Assembly: GCF_028769735.1 (NCBI RefSeq) | Contig: NC_088172.1 | Location: forward strand, 69,278,631 to 69,342,630 | Reading direction: 5' to 3' | DNA from: Zonotrichia leucophrys gambelii | Taxonomy: Eukaryota; Chordata; Aves; Passeriformes; Passerellidae | Length of the DNA: 64,000 nt | Part shown: positions 26,146 to 38,300 of the stretch, piece after piece | How positions within the stretch are numbered: the first letter of the stretch is position 1 | Layout of the letters: each line of letters starts with the position of its first letter | Made by a program: the position numbers and the translations under genes | Notes under the pieces: model-generated | The model's input: the letters and a program-made list of their open reading frames with translations, nothing else | Told to the model about the DNA's origin: nothing | The model's database searches: none

Positions 26146-26281
26146 AGTCCTGTGCTTGTGTTCCAATGTGTGCATCGCCATGTCATTTGCCTGGACTGCT
26201 TCCATCTGTACTGTGTGACCATGCTGAATGACCGCCAGTTCATCCATGACCCGCAGATTGGCTATTCCCTCCCCTGTGTAG
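26145..26281 (+). CDS. PRKN: PRKN (parkin) coding exon equivalent to human exon 7, RING1 segment
   Basis: Parkin is a RING-in-between-RING E3 ubiquitin ligase that works with PINK1 in mitochondrial quality control. Only one internal exon is seen here. The reading frame continues a split codon: the upstream exon should supply AG and this exon begins with G, giving Arg245 (human numbering). The translation then runs [38 protein letters not shown] and ends one base into codon 291. RING1 zinc-binding residues Cys253, His257, Cys260, Cys263 and Cys289 are all present; the missing ligands belong to exons 6 and 8. Positions altered in human disease (Cys253, Arg256, Cys268, Arg275, Asp280, Gly284, Cys289) carry the normal residue. 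The length of 137 bases equals human exon 7. Differences from human, by memory of the human protein, are Val254, His255, Met271, Ile278 and Ile283. No stop or frameshift interrupts it, so it appears functional. Confidence 0.97.
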
Positions 26282-26289
26282 GTATGTTT
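26281..26289 (+). other. PRKN: Splice donor of PRKN intron 7
   Basis: The exon ends in G at 26281 and the intron begins GTATGT, a good U1-type donor. If the intron were retained, the frame would meet a TAA stop at 26305-26307, only eight codons on, which confirms that coding ends here. Confidence 0.93.
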
Positions 26290-26575
26290 CTGGTGATTTT
26301 TTTATAATTTGTTTTAATCTAATTTTGATTTCAGGATAATTTTTTTTAACACCTATTAATTTTGTGTAAATCAGTGGAATTATACTGTGTTCATAGGAGC
26401 TGTTTAATTTGTTGGAGAAAATATTTGAATATTGAAGTGGATTTTGCTAAGCATGTGAACTGGAGAATTAACTGGATTTTAAAGGGCATTTCTTTTAAAA
26501 TCAAATGTTTACTTTCTTCATATTAGTATTTTATCATAATGAAGTGCAAGCAGATGATAGCATTACACTACAGTT

Positions 26576-26590
26576 AAAAAAAAAAAAAAA
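26576..26590 (+). repeat. Poly(A) run of 15
   Basis: Fifteen adenines about 300 bases into intron 7. No retroposed sequence or target-site duplication is evident beside it. Confidence 0.9.
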
Positions 26591-29500
26591 CACCTTGACC
26601 TTCACATTTTCAATTTCAAATTAAGTAAATTATTAACTTTCTTGGTCTGTCTTCAAGCACTAATGAAGAAGGACTGCAACAGGAATTTTAAATACTCTTC
26701 CTTTTGGTGAAGTTATTATTGCTAATTATCACCTCTCTGAATGAAATGTAGTTACGTGTTTGACTTGAGTAGGAAACAAGGTTTGACTTAACTGAACAAA
26801 GAGTTGAATATAATATAGAAGATTTGTTTTGAGAATTGATTCAATTACACTGGCATGTGGACTGCAAAATTGTCAAAAATTTTGCTGTGAAGAAATATAG
26901 AAGTATATTCTATACAGAGGATTTTTTTTTCTTGGTGTTAAATTAAAATGGGAGCATATATGTTTGTCTTAAGTGCTGTATCATGGTATGAGAATAATTT
27001 TACACCATATTAGAAGCTTCATAGAAGATTGGTTTGCCTGGTTACCTGAATGGCTGATAAATAAGTTTAAAACACCACTAGATGAGAGAAAAATTGACAA
27101 AAGTTCTTAGTAGAGTGGCATCTATTGAATTTGAAACATGCCTTGACAATATTGAAAGTACAGTAGTAAGAAATATTTTAAATTATTTCTTTTTAATTGC
27201 TTCAAGAACAAGCAAGCAATGGTTCTTTACATTTCACTAGAACTGCTGTTTATGTCCTGTGTTGCCAGGTCTTATTTTACTTCCCCCTAAACAGCTACTG
27301 CATTTACATACTGATGTCATCCTACACAAAATAATTTTTAATGTTTTGTAGGAAAACTTGTCATGAGAAACTGAACAGGAACTTTATACCTAGTGTTCTT
27401 TCCTTGACCTTTACATTAGCATAGTACTGTGTGGTCAATCTGTACTCTCAGCCTCCTTCCTTGCTTCTCCAGAAGTTAATCCATTTGCTGCTCCCACACA
27501 AATTAATAAGCTGCTTGACTAGAATCCTTCCTTTTTCCCCCTGTTTTATTGATTTCTTCCATTTTCTTCTGTTAGCTCCTTAGGTTAATCAGTTATGCCA
27601 GTGGTGCAGCAGGCAGCTCATCTTTTTCCTTGCTTGTAGCCCTCCTTGCTGCTGTGGCTGGTGTCAGAGAGCTTCCTCCAGTTCAGGCTGATATGTCAAA
27701 CTAATGACCCTTCTGCCTCTTCTGTCTGTAAACCCATTGCTAGTCATGCTGCACTAAACTTGTATTAGGATTTTTCCATATATTTTCAACTCCAGTTGCT
27801 CAGTTCAGAAGTTCTTTTTCTCTGAGAGGAGGCTAAAAAGTTTTCAGAAGTTTTTACCCCTGACTGGCAGTTGCCAGGCAGTCTTTTTTCTCTTTTCTGT
27901 TTGCTGAAGTTGAACATTATGGGAATTGAACAGTAGAAGCAGAGTAGGGATGAGGAGAATACACAAAAAGGTGATGCTGGGATGCTCAGGGTTGCAATTT
28001 CAGTCTTGGAGTGGAGGGGAAGGCATGGTTTTGGCTTAAGAAAGGCATGCTGTAGAGGATGCACAAAGGATGGTGTACTTCTGCTGTTCAAGTGAGATAG
28101 AGTTCAGCTGAGGAAATGGGAAAGAAGCCATTACTGCCAGTCTAGCCTCAGCTGTGTTGTACTCTAAGTGTTATAATAGCTATATATGGCAAGACTAAAA
28201 TATTGCTAATCTCAAAGTTTCAGCACTCCCCATACTGGAAAGTTGTTTTTAAAATACTAAACCTTAAAGCAGTTCTAATAGCAGTAGTAATAGTAATATA
28301 ATTGCAATACTTTTTCTCTCTCATTGATTGCTACCTCTGTCAGTTTTCTCTGTTATGTTAGCAGTTTTGCATTTAAAAAAATGCACTTGGAACTATTCTC
28401 TTTTGGGATACTTTGCACAATGAAGAATCTAAACAGAGCTGTTGTAACTTCACAGTTCATTTCTGCAGCTATCTGAACCTAACTTTCTGATATACAGGTC
28501 ATTTGGTTGTCTCTAGTATTAAGTTGTACTTGAGTTAGGAACTGATGATTATTTTTTGTTCTTTGAGAAAGTCATGAGACTATTTCATCACACCTGTGAG
28601 AAGGAGGCATACCTGCATTGCCAACCTCTTCCTACTGTTCAGACCTAAGGGGGTTTAGCCTCCTTCACAGCTATGGATGCAGCAGCTCTCATCAATGAAT
28701 TCACTTGAGAAACTTTCAGAGCAGTGTCACATGATTTTCCGTTCCACTTACTTCTACTGAATAGCATAAGATGACATTTTTACAGTCTACAGTTCACAAT
28801 TTTCATTTTGCAACTACAATTTGCAGTTTGTATTTACATGTGGATATGATAAGGCACTATTTGACACAGCTTTTTCTAATTACCTCAATGAAGCCTCAAA
28901 TGAATTCTCCTTGACAGGAATGAACACCATAGGACATGCCAAGAAAAGACCTTTCTTATTCTGGCAATGTGGGTTTAATGCATGTTATATCTAATAGAGA
29001 ATGACTCAAAGTAAAAAAATAAACATTAGGTCTGAGCTTTATTGAAAAGATAGAGGTTTGTTTGAGCCCTCTTCTAAAAGGAATACAAAACAAAGTTATA
29101 TTCACTCTGATGAGATTTATGTTATGGTAGCTCACCAGGTTGCACAGACAGCTCAAAAAAGTCTGCATTTAAACATGTATTTTAAACACCACGGACTAAT
29201 GCTGAAATAGTGTTTGTGATGTCTTAACGTTTGAGGTTTGGATTTTTAAATGTTATTTGGTCATTTTCATGTAAGAATAGATTTACTTCAAAACTGGCAC
29301 ATTTCTTCAAGGCATACGCGCCCTCAAATTCTACAGGAGAGTTTGATTTTGTAATTAAGCATGGTTAAATAGTTGGCACTTCCAATTAGTTCTGCTCATT
29401 CTAGTGTTTTTCAAAAATAGAGATAACATAATGAACATAGCCTGCAGTTTCCATTAACATTTGACTCGCTGTTCCCGATTTTTATCAAGGGAATGTACCA

Positions 29501-32327
29501 ACATAGCAAGTTTTTTATATCTTTTATTGGATCAACCTAGAGGTGAAAGCACCATACACACAACAGAATAAAAATAAACAGCAGCTGCTACAGCAAAGGA
29601 TCACTGTGACAGACGAGATCAGTGTTGTCATCACAAGTGTATGATAACTTGAGCTGGAAAGGATCTAGGGATTTCAGATAAACAGGGCTCCTCAAGTAGG
29701 TTTAATTTCTTGCTTCCTGGCACACATGTGCCAGAGGATGCATTTTTTTTCGTTGCATTCAGGTATTTTGTGTTGTTATATCCTTGCTTTGCTTTGATTT
29801 CTGTTACGCGGCCTTATTAAACAGGAGATAAGAAGGTTTCAAAAGAAAGCTATCATCTGAGCAGATGAGCTATGATATATCACCTCAATAGTGCCATAGC
29901 TTCACTTTGTTCCAAAACAAAATGTGTCATTGCTGTGATTTTTGGAAGAAGAACATTAATTCCTTAGCGTTCAGCTGCTAATGGAGTGCCAGGCAGCAGA
30001 GCTCCAGCTGAGAGGAGCCAGCCTGGAGGAGCAGAGCTCTGAGCACAGTAGCAGTGCATTGATGGGATTAGCTTTATGCAGGAGTGTGGCAGCAGCCCCA
30101 CCACTCAAACCCACCGCAGCAGCTCAGAGCAAGCACTTGCAGAAGGGCAGAGGAGCTGGCCGAATTCCACTGGTCATTAAAATAAAAAAAGTAAATGTTA
30201 CAGATTATACTCTCTGCCCTTGTTAAATAGCAACAAAAATCTATCCCATCTCTCTGTGTGGTGTCTTGTATTAATGAGGCTTCATGCATAGAAATTTCCA
30301 TGAGTGGTGACCTCCAAGTATCTTTGAAATAATTAATAAGGTGCTTAGAGGGATGGATTTGCATATGCATGAAAGATCATTTATGGTTATTTAGTTACTG
30401 TGCAGGGCAAAGAATCTTCGAGCATTACCTCAAAGAAGGAATTGTATACAAATATACAATGTATTACCTCTTTTAAACACATTCTTTTCCTATGAACACA
30501 GTTGCACTTTTGAAATAGCATTAGAGCATTATGAATCTTGGTCCCCAGTGTGAAATAGACTTCCACAGTTCTTTGGTAGTAGAAAAGTTGGTGATACCTA
30601 GGAAAGGCAAGGTTTTATGCTGCTGTAGGCACTTTGCAAAAGCATCTTTGCATCACTTTATTTCTTATGAGTAATCATATGCATGATGTATTGTAGGGGA
30701 ATCCAGATAAAAGATGCAGTTCTCCTGATGACTATAAAACACTATTTTATCTGGAAGTAATCTGATTTTATCACAGATATATAAATAAATATGGAGAATT
30801 ACCCCAATTTGTGTATGGAACTGCTAATAAAAAGGACTAAAGCTTTAAAGTATAATAAATTGCCTCAAGAACCACTTTCCACTGAAGGAAGGCTTCTAGG
30901 GTTAGATTAAATTTTTTATCCACATTACATGCTATTTGTATAGTAACAGTATGTCAATGCAGTCATGAATCTCTGAATCATCTTTCAAAATCCTAGTACC
31001 CTTGTAGAAAAGGGGAGAATGAACAGCTTAAGCAAAGTTTGCAAGTAGAAGGGAGGAGGAAAGCTGTGATTTGACCACCCCAAATAGTGCGTTTGAGTCA
31101 TTTCTGTTATGGACAAAAGCTCCAACCAATTTCAGAAGGTGCAGCTATGCAAGGGGCTTTAAAAGAAGGTCAGTGTTCTGGAACAGAACCTTCTCAGGAA
31201 TGTAATGTAGAAGCATACAGAGTTTGGTGGGGCCTAAAGGGAGCCAGTTGCAAGAACAGGTACAAGAAATAAGAGTTCCCTGGTGTGAAGCCTCAGTATG
31301 TCAGCAGTTTCTGAAGTCTGTGTTCTTCAATAACAGTGCTTAAACATATTTGAGATACCTTAAGAATTCACAGAATTTGAGAAATGGGAGTGATTATTAG
31401 AGGAATAAAATAAAAGGGATTAAAACACACACATTTACGGATTTAGGAATTAATGCAAAGTACTCTTCAAGTTTAATATTTAGGAGCTGGTAAATTCTTG
31501 TCAGCAGTCAACTTTTTGTAATTTCTTGTTGGTATGAAATATCTGAGCATACAGAAGCAGACTTTGACAGAGAAGGGAACCAAAAACCTATGGATAAACC
31601 AAATTTTTATTCTCAAGGATTAATTGAATTTGCAGAAGTTTCCTGAAGTAGCTTCCTGAAAATGTTTTTTATGGTCTTCTGCATTCTCTTCTCACTGTGG
31701 TCATAAAATAAACATGAACTAACGGTGTATCAAGCGCTTTTTTGTGTTCCTTTACTAGCACAAGCTCATGAGACTAGCTCAAAGGACATAGTTAGAAGTC
31801 ACAGCAGCTCTTTCATTTCCATTTTCACTGTTGACTGAAGTTCAAGCAGTGACATCTGAGGTTTTTTCCCTCAAGTCTTTGTGCTGTTTCTGTGGCTACA
31901 GATTGCCAACTTCTTATCTAAACAGCCTTCAAATCTACAAAACAAGCAGAGCTTGATCTCATGGTATATTTGAAGCAGGCATTGGATTCTTTTCTGGAAC
32001 AACTACAGTGAAGTCATACAATGGGATACTTACAGAGTGGCCATAATTAAATCCTGCAGGAGATGTCTTACCCATAGGTGTTTTTCTCCCTTATCTCTCA
32101 CTAGTCCTTCTATTGCAATATATTTCATTTGTAAATTGCATAGAGATGACAGTGCACATAGGCTTAATCTGGTTAGCAATAATGAAGGACAAGAGATAAT
32201 GAAAAAATCTTGCATGGAAATTAATTGACTTTAAAAGGAACTAGAAATGAACTTCCAAAGCACACTTCTTGTCCTGTGAAATGAGCTGGCCTGTGTCAAC
32301 ATAAAGCAAACATACTGGAGCAGTAGC

Positions 32328-32364
32328 AAAATTGTGTGCAGATGTGTGCAAAATTGTGTGCAGG
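32328..32364 (+). repeat. Short direct duplication in intron 7
   Basis: AAAATTGTGTGCAG occurs twice about 22 bases apart, with GTGTGCA between. A minor slippage product. Confidence 0.75.
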
Positions 32365-35300
32365 TCTATCTGTCTTTCACCATTTCTATGTCCAGCTGAA
32401 ACAGAGGTGAATTTTTGTCTCAGCTGGAGTCAGTGAAAGCTGTGACTTTGTCTTTGGAAATGAAAGATATTTGTTCTGACTGAAAGCACTTCAGCCCATA
32501 CTTGTTTACCTTACAATGATTAGTTCATAAGTCACTTTTAAGTTGCCATCTGATTGAGAAAAATCATCACATACATGAACAGTAAAATCAAGTCATACAG
32601 TTTTATTAGTCATCAACTTTACACTGAACTTCTTGGATGGGTTTTTAACTCAAGCTATTTTCTAATTCATCTGATGTAGGTGCTGTTATAGCAAGTACAA
32701 TGATTTTAACTGTACCTCCTTAATGCCTATTTTATCGAGGAAAATATATTTTTTTAAGAAAGAAGGGTAAGCTTCTGAAAAAGGAAGTTTTGTTTTCATT
32801 CATGGCTGCAGATGCATTTTCAAGCAGGACTACACTGAGTTGTCCATGGATGGTGTTCCAAGTCCTGAATGGCCTTGCTCGGTGCTCCCATTCTAGACCA
32901 TAGACAGTTAATGTTCATGAGGAAGTCTGGGTGAAAAATGGGAACAATTGAGATGAATAGAAGGAAGGAATAATAATATAGGGAACAGTGGAAAGAAGAG
33001 TCATGAAGGGAAGGAACTGAGAGACCAAAGAGGCTGGGAATAAAGGAGAAGTGTTGGTGACTATTCAAGGCATGAAACAAGAAGGATCTAAAGAGTGAGG
33101 GTAGGTAAAATGTGTAAATAATGCCTCCAGTTTCTCTCATAAATCTGAGAATTTATCTTTCCATGACAGTATTTAGGACAGTAGTCCTAAGATGTCCAAG
33201 AGACTGAAGAAGATGTTAGTTTTTACAGCCAGAATTTGTTGAGGTCTTTATCTTACACTCATGTAGTGTGAGAGAAGCTGACCTTTCATGTTTGGATAAT
33301 TAGAGATTTCCTAATGGATCAGTTTTTATGCAAGCAGAGAGTTTCTTTCAGTATAATGCTATCCCTGAGGTGGGCTGTGCAAGCAGCAGCCTTTATAAGA
33401 AATCATTGCTGTCTGCTAACCTATATGCTCCATAAATAACCTGCTGGGACCAACTGTGGCACATGCAGCATGTGTTTAGTCTCCAAAGCTTCGTGATTAA
33501 TATTCCCTGAGTCACTTCCTGAGCCTTGGTCTCCCACATGGCAGCATGTAGAGCTGCTGCCATATCACAGAACCAGCTAAGGACATTCCCCTTCAACAAG
33601 GAGTTGGCTTTAATTAAATTTCTGTGTCTGGGAAGTGAAAATCTAATTTTCTTTTTGACATTTTCTATATTACTACTTAGACAAAATTATGAAAATAATT
33701 AATCCCTGTGAAGCAGACATCCGCATTATAAGAGATACAAAAATATTACATATAAATAATACTACTAATCACCAATCTGTTATAATTTATTGATGCAAGG
33801 TCTTATTAAAACTCTTAAATCAGATTTGTTCTTCATATAGCAGATGTGTGAAATGATTGCACAATGTATATGCAAGTGAGGGTTATAAAAAGTAACATTG
33901 TTCAAACTGCTTCTCAATAAATTCTATCTCCCCAGAAATGTATTTCAAGACAACAAATAAATAGGGGAAAGGAGAAAGGGTGTGTAATTGAGGAAGGAGG
34001 TTTTGGTTGTATATCTGTGTCGAATACAGTCCAACATAATGGTGAATGGAATTGTTGTTGAATGAAAGGTCTGCATGCAATAACAATATTCTCATTCTGG
34101 CCCATGGGGAATCCTTTTTCACATTAAAAAAGCCATCATGTCACCTAGAGTCATTTGGTAACCTTGTTTCCTTCCCTTCTTATGAGTACGGAAATTATTA
34201 ACTATAATTATCCATTGCTTATAGGAACTTGACACCATATGATAAGAGAGTAGTCTTATTTGGAAATAATTCTAGATTCTTTAAGATAGAAAATCTTTTG
34301 CTTAATCCGATGGGAAGTTTTAATATGCTCTTACAAATGAATTATTAGGATGCTTGCAGTTAGCTTTTTTTGCTTTGATGCCTGATAAATTTGGGCTAGT
34401 TAAAAATTTTTATGTTTCATTTTCCCATTTTAAAACTAATGTAGTCTCATTATTTCAGTGAAACTAATAGGACAATAAGATTTGCCAGAACAATTTAATA
34501 TCCCTATATTTTCTGCATTTTTAAAAACATAAACATATACATATCTGTAAGAAAACTAACACTGGAGTTTGCAGAGTATGGTGATTCAGTTGAGCACAGC
34601 TGGACAGAATCAGGGACACGTTCCAAGAAAGGACTTTCCTAGTACACCATTCAGTCTGATTCACAGCCAAGGCAAGAATAAAAGGACATGAGATAACAGT
34701 TGAGAATGACAATGAAATGTATATTTTACTTATACATTGTTTAAATAAGGGTGAATGAAATTCTTACAAGACTTTCCCATTTCTGAAACACCTGTGGAAG
34801 TGGAACTTGGTGGACCCTTGCTAGTCATGTCCTTCACTAGCAATTTAGGTGTGAATATTCACACTTTTCCTGTTAATAACTTTGCGTACCTTGTTCGCTG
34901 CAAATGCTCATGGATAAATTTTAACAGTAAATCATAAGCTGTACTACAACCACATTCATAAGATTACATAATGTGTGGAATGCTAAGCCTTAAGTGCCTT
35001 GAGTAGGCCTAGACTGAAGATGTATCCTATAATTTACTTGTTTGTCACAGAGATCAGAATGTTAGGAGACAGTCATATTTGAAAGTGAGACCATCTATCA
35101 GCGTCCTGGTGGGTGACTGGGAGCACACTACCTGCCTGTCAGTCAGTACCTGTTTTCTTCTCTTCTGTTACCCTTTGCCCTAGATGTCTCTTTTTAAACC
35201 TCATAAAAAATGAGGTACTGCTATAAAAGCAATGACCTGGCAAAGTGTGCAGCTCTTGCCACTTGGTGCACACCTCAGCTAGTCCACCTTCAGCTTTGTG

Positions 35301-38300
35301 GCTAACACTGCAGGAGATACCAGTGCTTCGGGAATGCTTTTACTGTTAGGCTTTTACAGAAATAACCAAAATATCCATGACAGAGTTTTACTGTATAAAT
35401 ACCAAACTGGAAATCTGAAGTCCTCACCTCCATTTAAGATATTTGGTTGTGACTGTGAATTCATATACATCTTCATAAAACATATGTGTATAGCTATGTG
35501 TAAAACATAAATATCTTAGCTGAAGGTGTTAAAACCAGACAAATGACACAACTGGGAAGTACAAAGGTCTGCCCATTAAAATTCTCCTGCTTAGTTGTTC
35601 TGATTTCTTCCTCTGTTTGTTTCCTTTCTTTATTTTTGCCTAAGAATATGCCTCTCTTGATTCTACATTATTTCTTTTCATGATTTATTTATTTATTGGT
35701 TTCTGGGAAGTAGCATATATTTTCTATTATGTCCTTCACTGCCATTCCCGTTGTTGTCTGGCCATCTCTGTTGCCTTATTTGCTGATTCCTAAATATTGC
35801 TAGCACGCCCTCGGATTCTTTTCCACATTTTTCTCTTGCTCTTCATTCTCATTTTGTCTTTCTTTTCTCTCCATCACCTTGTCATGCCTTGCATCTCCTG
35901 CCCTCTTTTGTTCTGATTGAGATTCCAGTCACTCTTGATCTCTTCTGTAACGACCACAAAGCAGTGAGGCCTCTGGGCAGATGAAAGCATAAGGAAAACT
36001 CACTCTGGAGGTGGAGTAATGAAAAGGGGTCACTTCTGAGGGTCAGTTTTTTGTCTGTGATCACTAGAAAAAGAGAGTTTGGTATTGTCCCTCAGCTGCA
36101 TAGGTGAACCAACTAGGTCTTATTCCCTGACCTTTTTCTTTCCCACCTAGCTAGCAGGAATATTCACATTCACGTGCAGAATGCCTGGCACTGTGGCTTG
36201 TGTGTCCCCTGGAGAGAGGCAATGGGAGTAGCTGGACATGAAGGCTGGTGGGCTCTGATAACCTGGCCCAAGACAGCTGCCTGAGAAGGAGAACCTTGTG
36301 TCAAATGGAGGGTGAGGCTCAAAGCATTAGTTATTAAAACCACGCTCCCTTTGTTATCCTTACCAGGTAGAAAACAGCTAGTAAGAGCTTGGGGCTTTTT
36401 TTCCCCTCTTTTTTTTGTCTGTAGCCTTGCAAGCACATAAGCGCACATAGGCACAGCCTTCAGCAGAATTTCTGGCCAGCTAAAACATGAACTAAACTAC
36501 TAAAATGTGCTTTTGTTTGTCTTCTACTGTGTGTGGAAAATGAAAGAGTACAATGCCAGGTATGAAGGAAGCTCAGCTTGTCAGTTAAATGGGCTTCCTG
36601 GCAAAGCCAGATTTTGCTTTTCATGATCCATGTCCTTGAGTAGCATCCGCTGTTGATATCACTGCTGGAGGAAGGCTGGAAATTAGGGAGGTGTTTTGGG
36701 TAATAACTGCTAGCAGGGAGACAGTATTTACCAGGAGTCTGCAATGAGACTCTCAGGTAAATAATAAGCATTTTAGAAAAACAACCTAATTATGTATTTA
36801 ATCGCTTGGAGCCCTTCCATTCACTTGGGAAAATAATGTGCATTTTGTAAATCTGCCTAATTATTTATTTGAGAAGGAAGTAATTCTAGCCTCTGGGGTA
36901 TGGAGTGTGAATTTTTTGAATTTTTGTGCAGATCTGATATGCTTGAAAATGTATTTTTAAAAAAATCGACACCCCACCATCTCAAAATACCAAACCAAGA
37001 CAATGTAAAAATGTTATTAATGCAGTGGGGTGGGGTTATTTTAAATTTTGTATCCAGTGTTCGGGTATTTCTACAAAGGCTTCAAACTTTATTCCGCTTT
37101 AAAACAGCCATCTTCTTAGTATTCTCAATAGAAAGATGAGCAGTAAAGTGCAAGCAGCCATATTTCTATGTGGCATACTGTCTGAATAGGGAGTTTTGAG
37201 GCCACTAATGAATCAAGCTAAATCTAGTCAGCAGTTATTAAAAGCTAGGGCACATTTCAAGTCTGAAATTCCATAGCATCCTTGCAGTGGACGTGATGGT
37301 TTTCTCTTATGATGGTATGAATAATGAATTGCATACTTTGGCCATAACTAGTTACTAGCAAGAGAACTGAATGTCTAATATATGTCAGAATTAAAATAAG
37401 TAATTTTGTTCAGTGTGCATGCCAGTCCACAGGGAGTTATTATTCTACTAGAATACATTCTTCCCACTCTCAATTTGTGTCTTTTACTCTAGGTATTTCC
37501 TTAATCAAGAATTTATAGATTAGTTTCCATAGACTATCATTAACAATGTCCTGAATTTACATGGTGTGACTCTGCATTTACTGTGCTATTTTAGGTGCTA
37601 TGGAAGTCCACTTGAGAAATTAGTTTTTATTTTTCTAAAATTTTAGAAGTCATTTTTGGCAGAGAATACATCAAGGCAAAAGTATTTACAAATCATATAT
37701 TTACCTTACTTGATAAGTAGAATTTTTATAATAAAAAATATAGCCAAAAGGAATTATCTGAAGAATCAATTTCTTGACATTGCATTTTCTTACAAAGGAA
37801 ATACTGTGTCCTGCTAAATATGCAACATCCTATCAGCATTTAGGATATTTTCTTTATCAAGAAAAATGACAAATATTATTCAATTAAAAAACCAAAATAT
37901 ATTGTTTTGCTCATGGCCTCCACGTCTGCTTCTGACTTCATCAGGATTTATGGGGATGTTACATTAAATCCTTTTCCCATCACAGAATCATCAAAAACCC
38001 AGGGCAGAACAGTTATATTTTGCCTATAATTGAGCACTTCCTCTAAAGGGCCAAAGCTCTTCTCCTTAGTTTGATGTCTTCCACAATAAATAAGAGCAAG
38101 AAATTCTAAAAGAGAGTTTTTAACCCATTCTGTACCCGTTGTATTTCATTCCAGGATAACTTCCAACTCACACATCTTTTACTAATTTCTCTTATTGCAG
38201 GCAACCTGCAGCTCACTCTTTTGTTTCTCTCCTTTCATAAAATTCTGTTGTTTCTGTTTATTATATTAGGTCCATCACCAATGAAAGGAATATTGCTCTG

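Noticed and set aside
26062..26247. Minus-strand ORF of 61 codons across the parkin exon
   Set aside because: Shadow of PRKN exon 7 on the opposite strand.
37980..38015. Short ATCACAGAATCATC stretch resembling a CR1 3' end
   Set aside because: Too short, and nothing CR1-like follows on either side.
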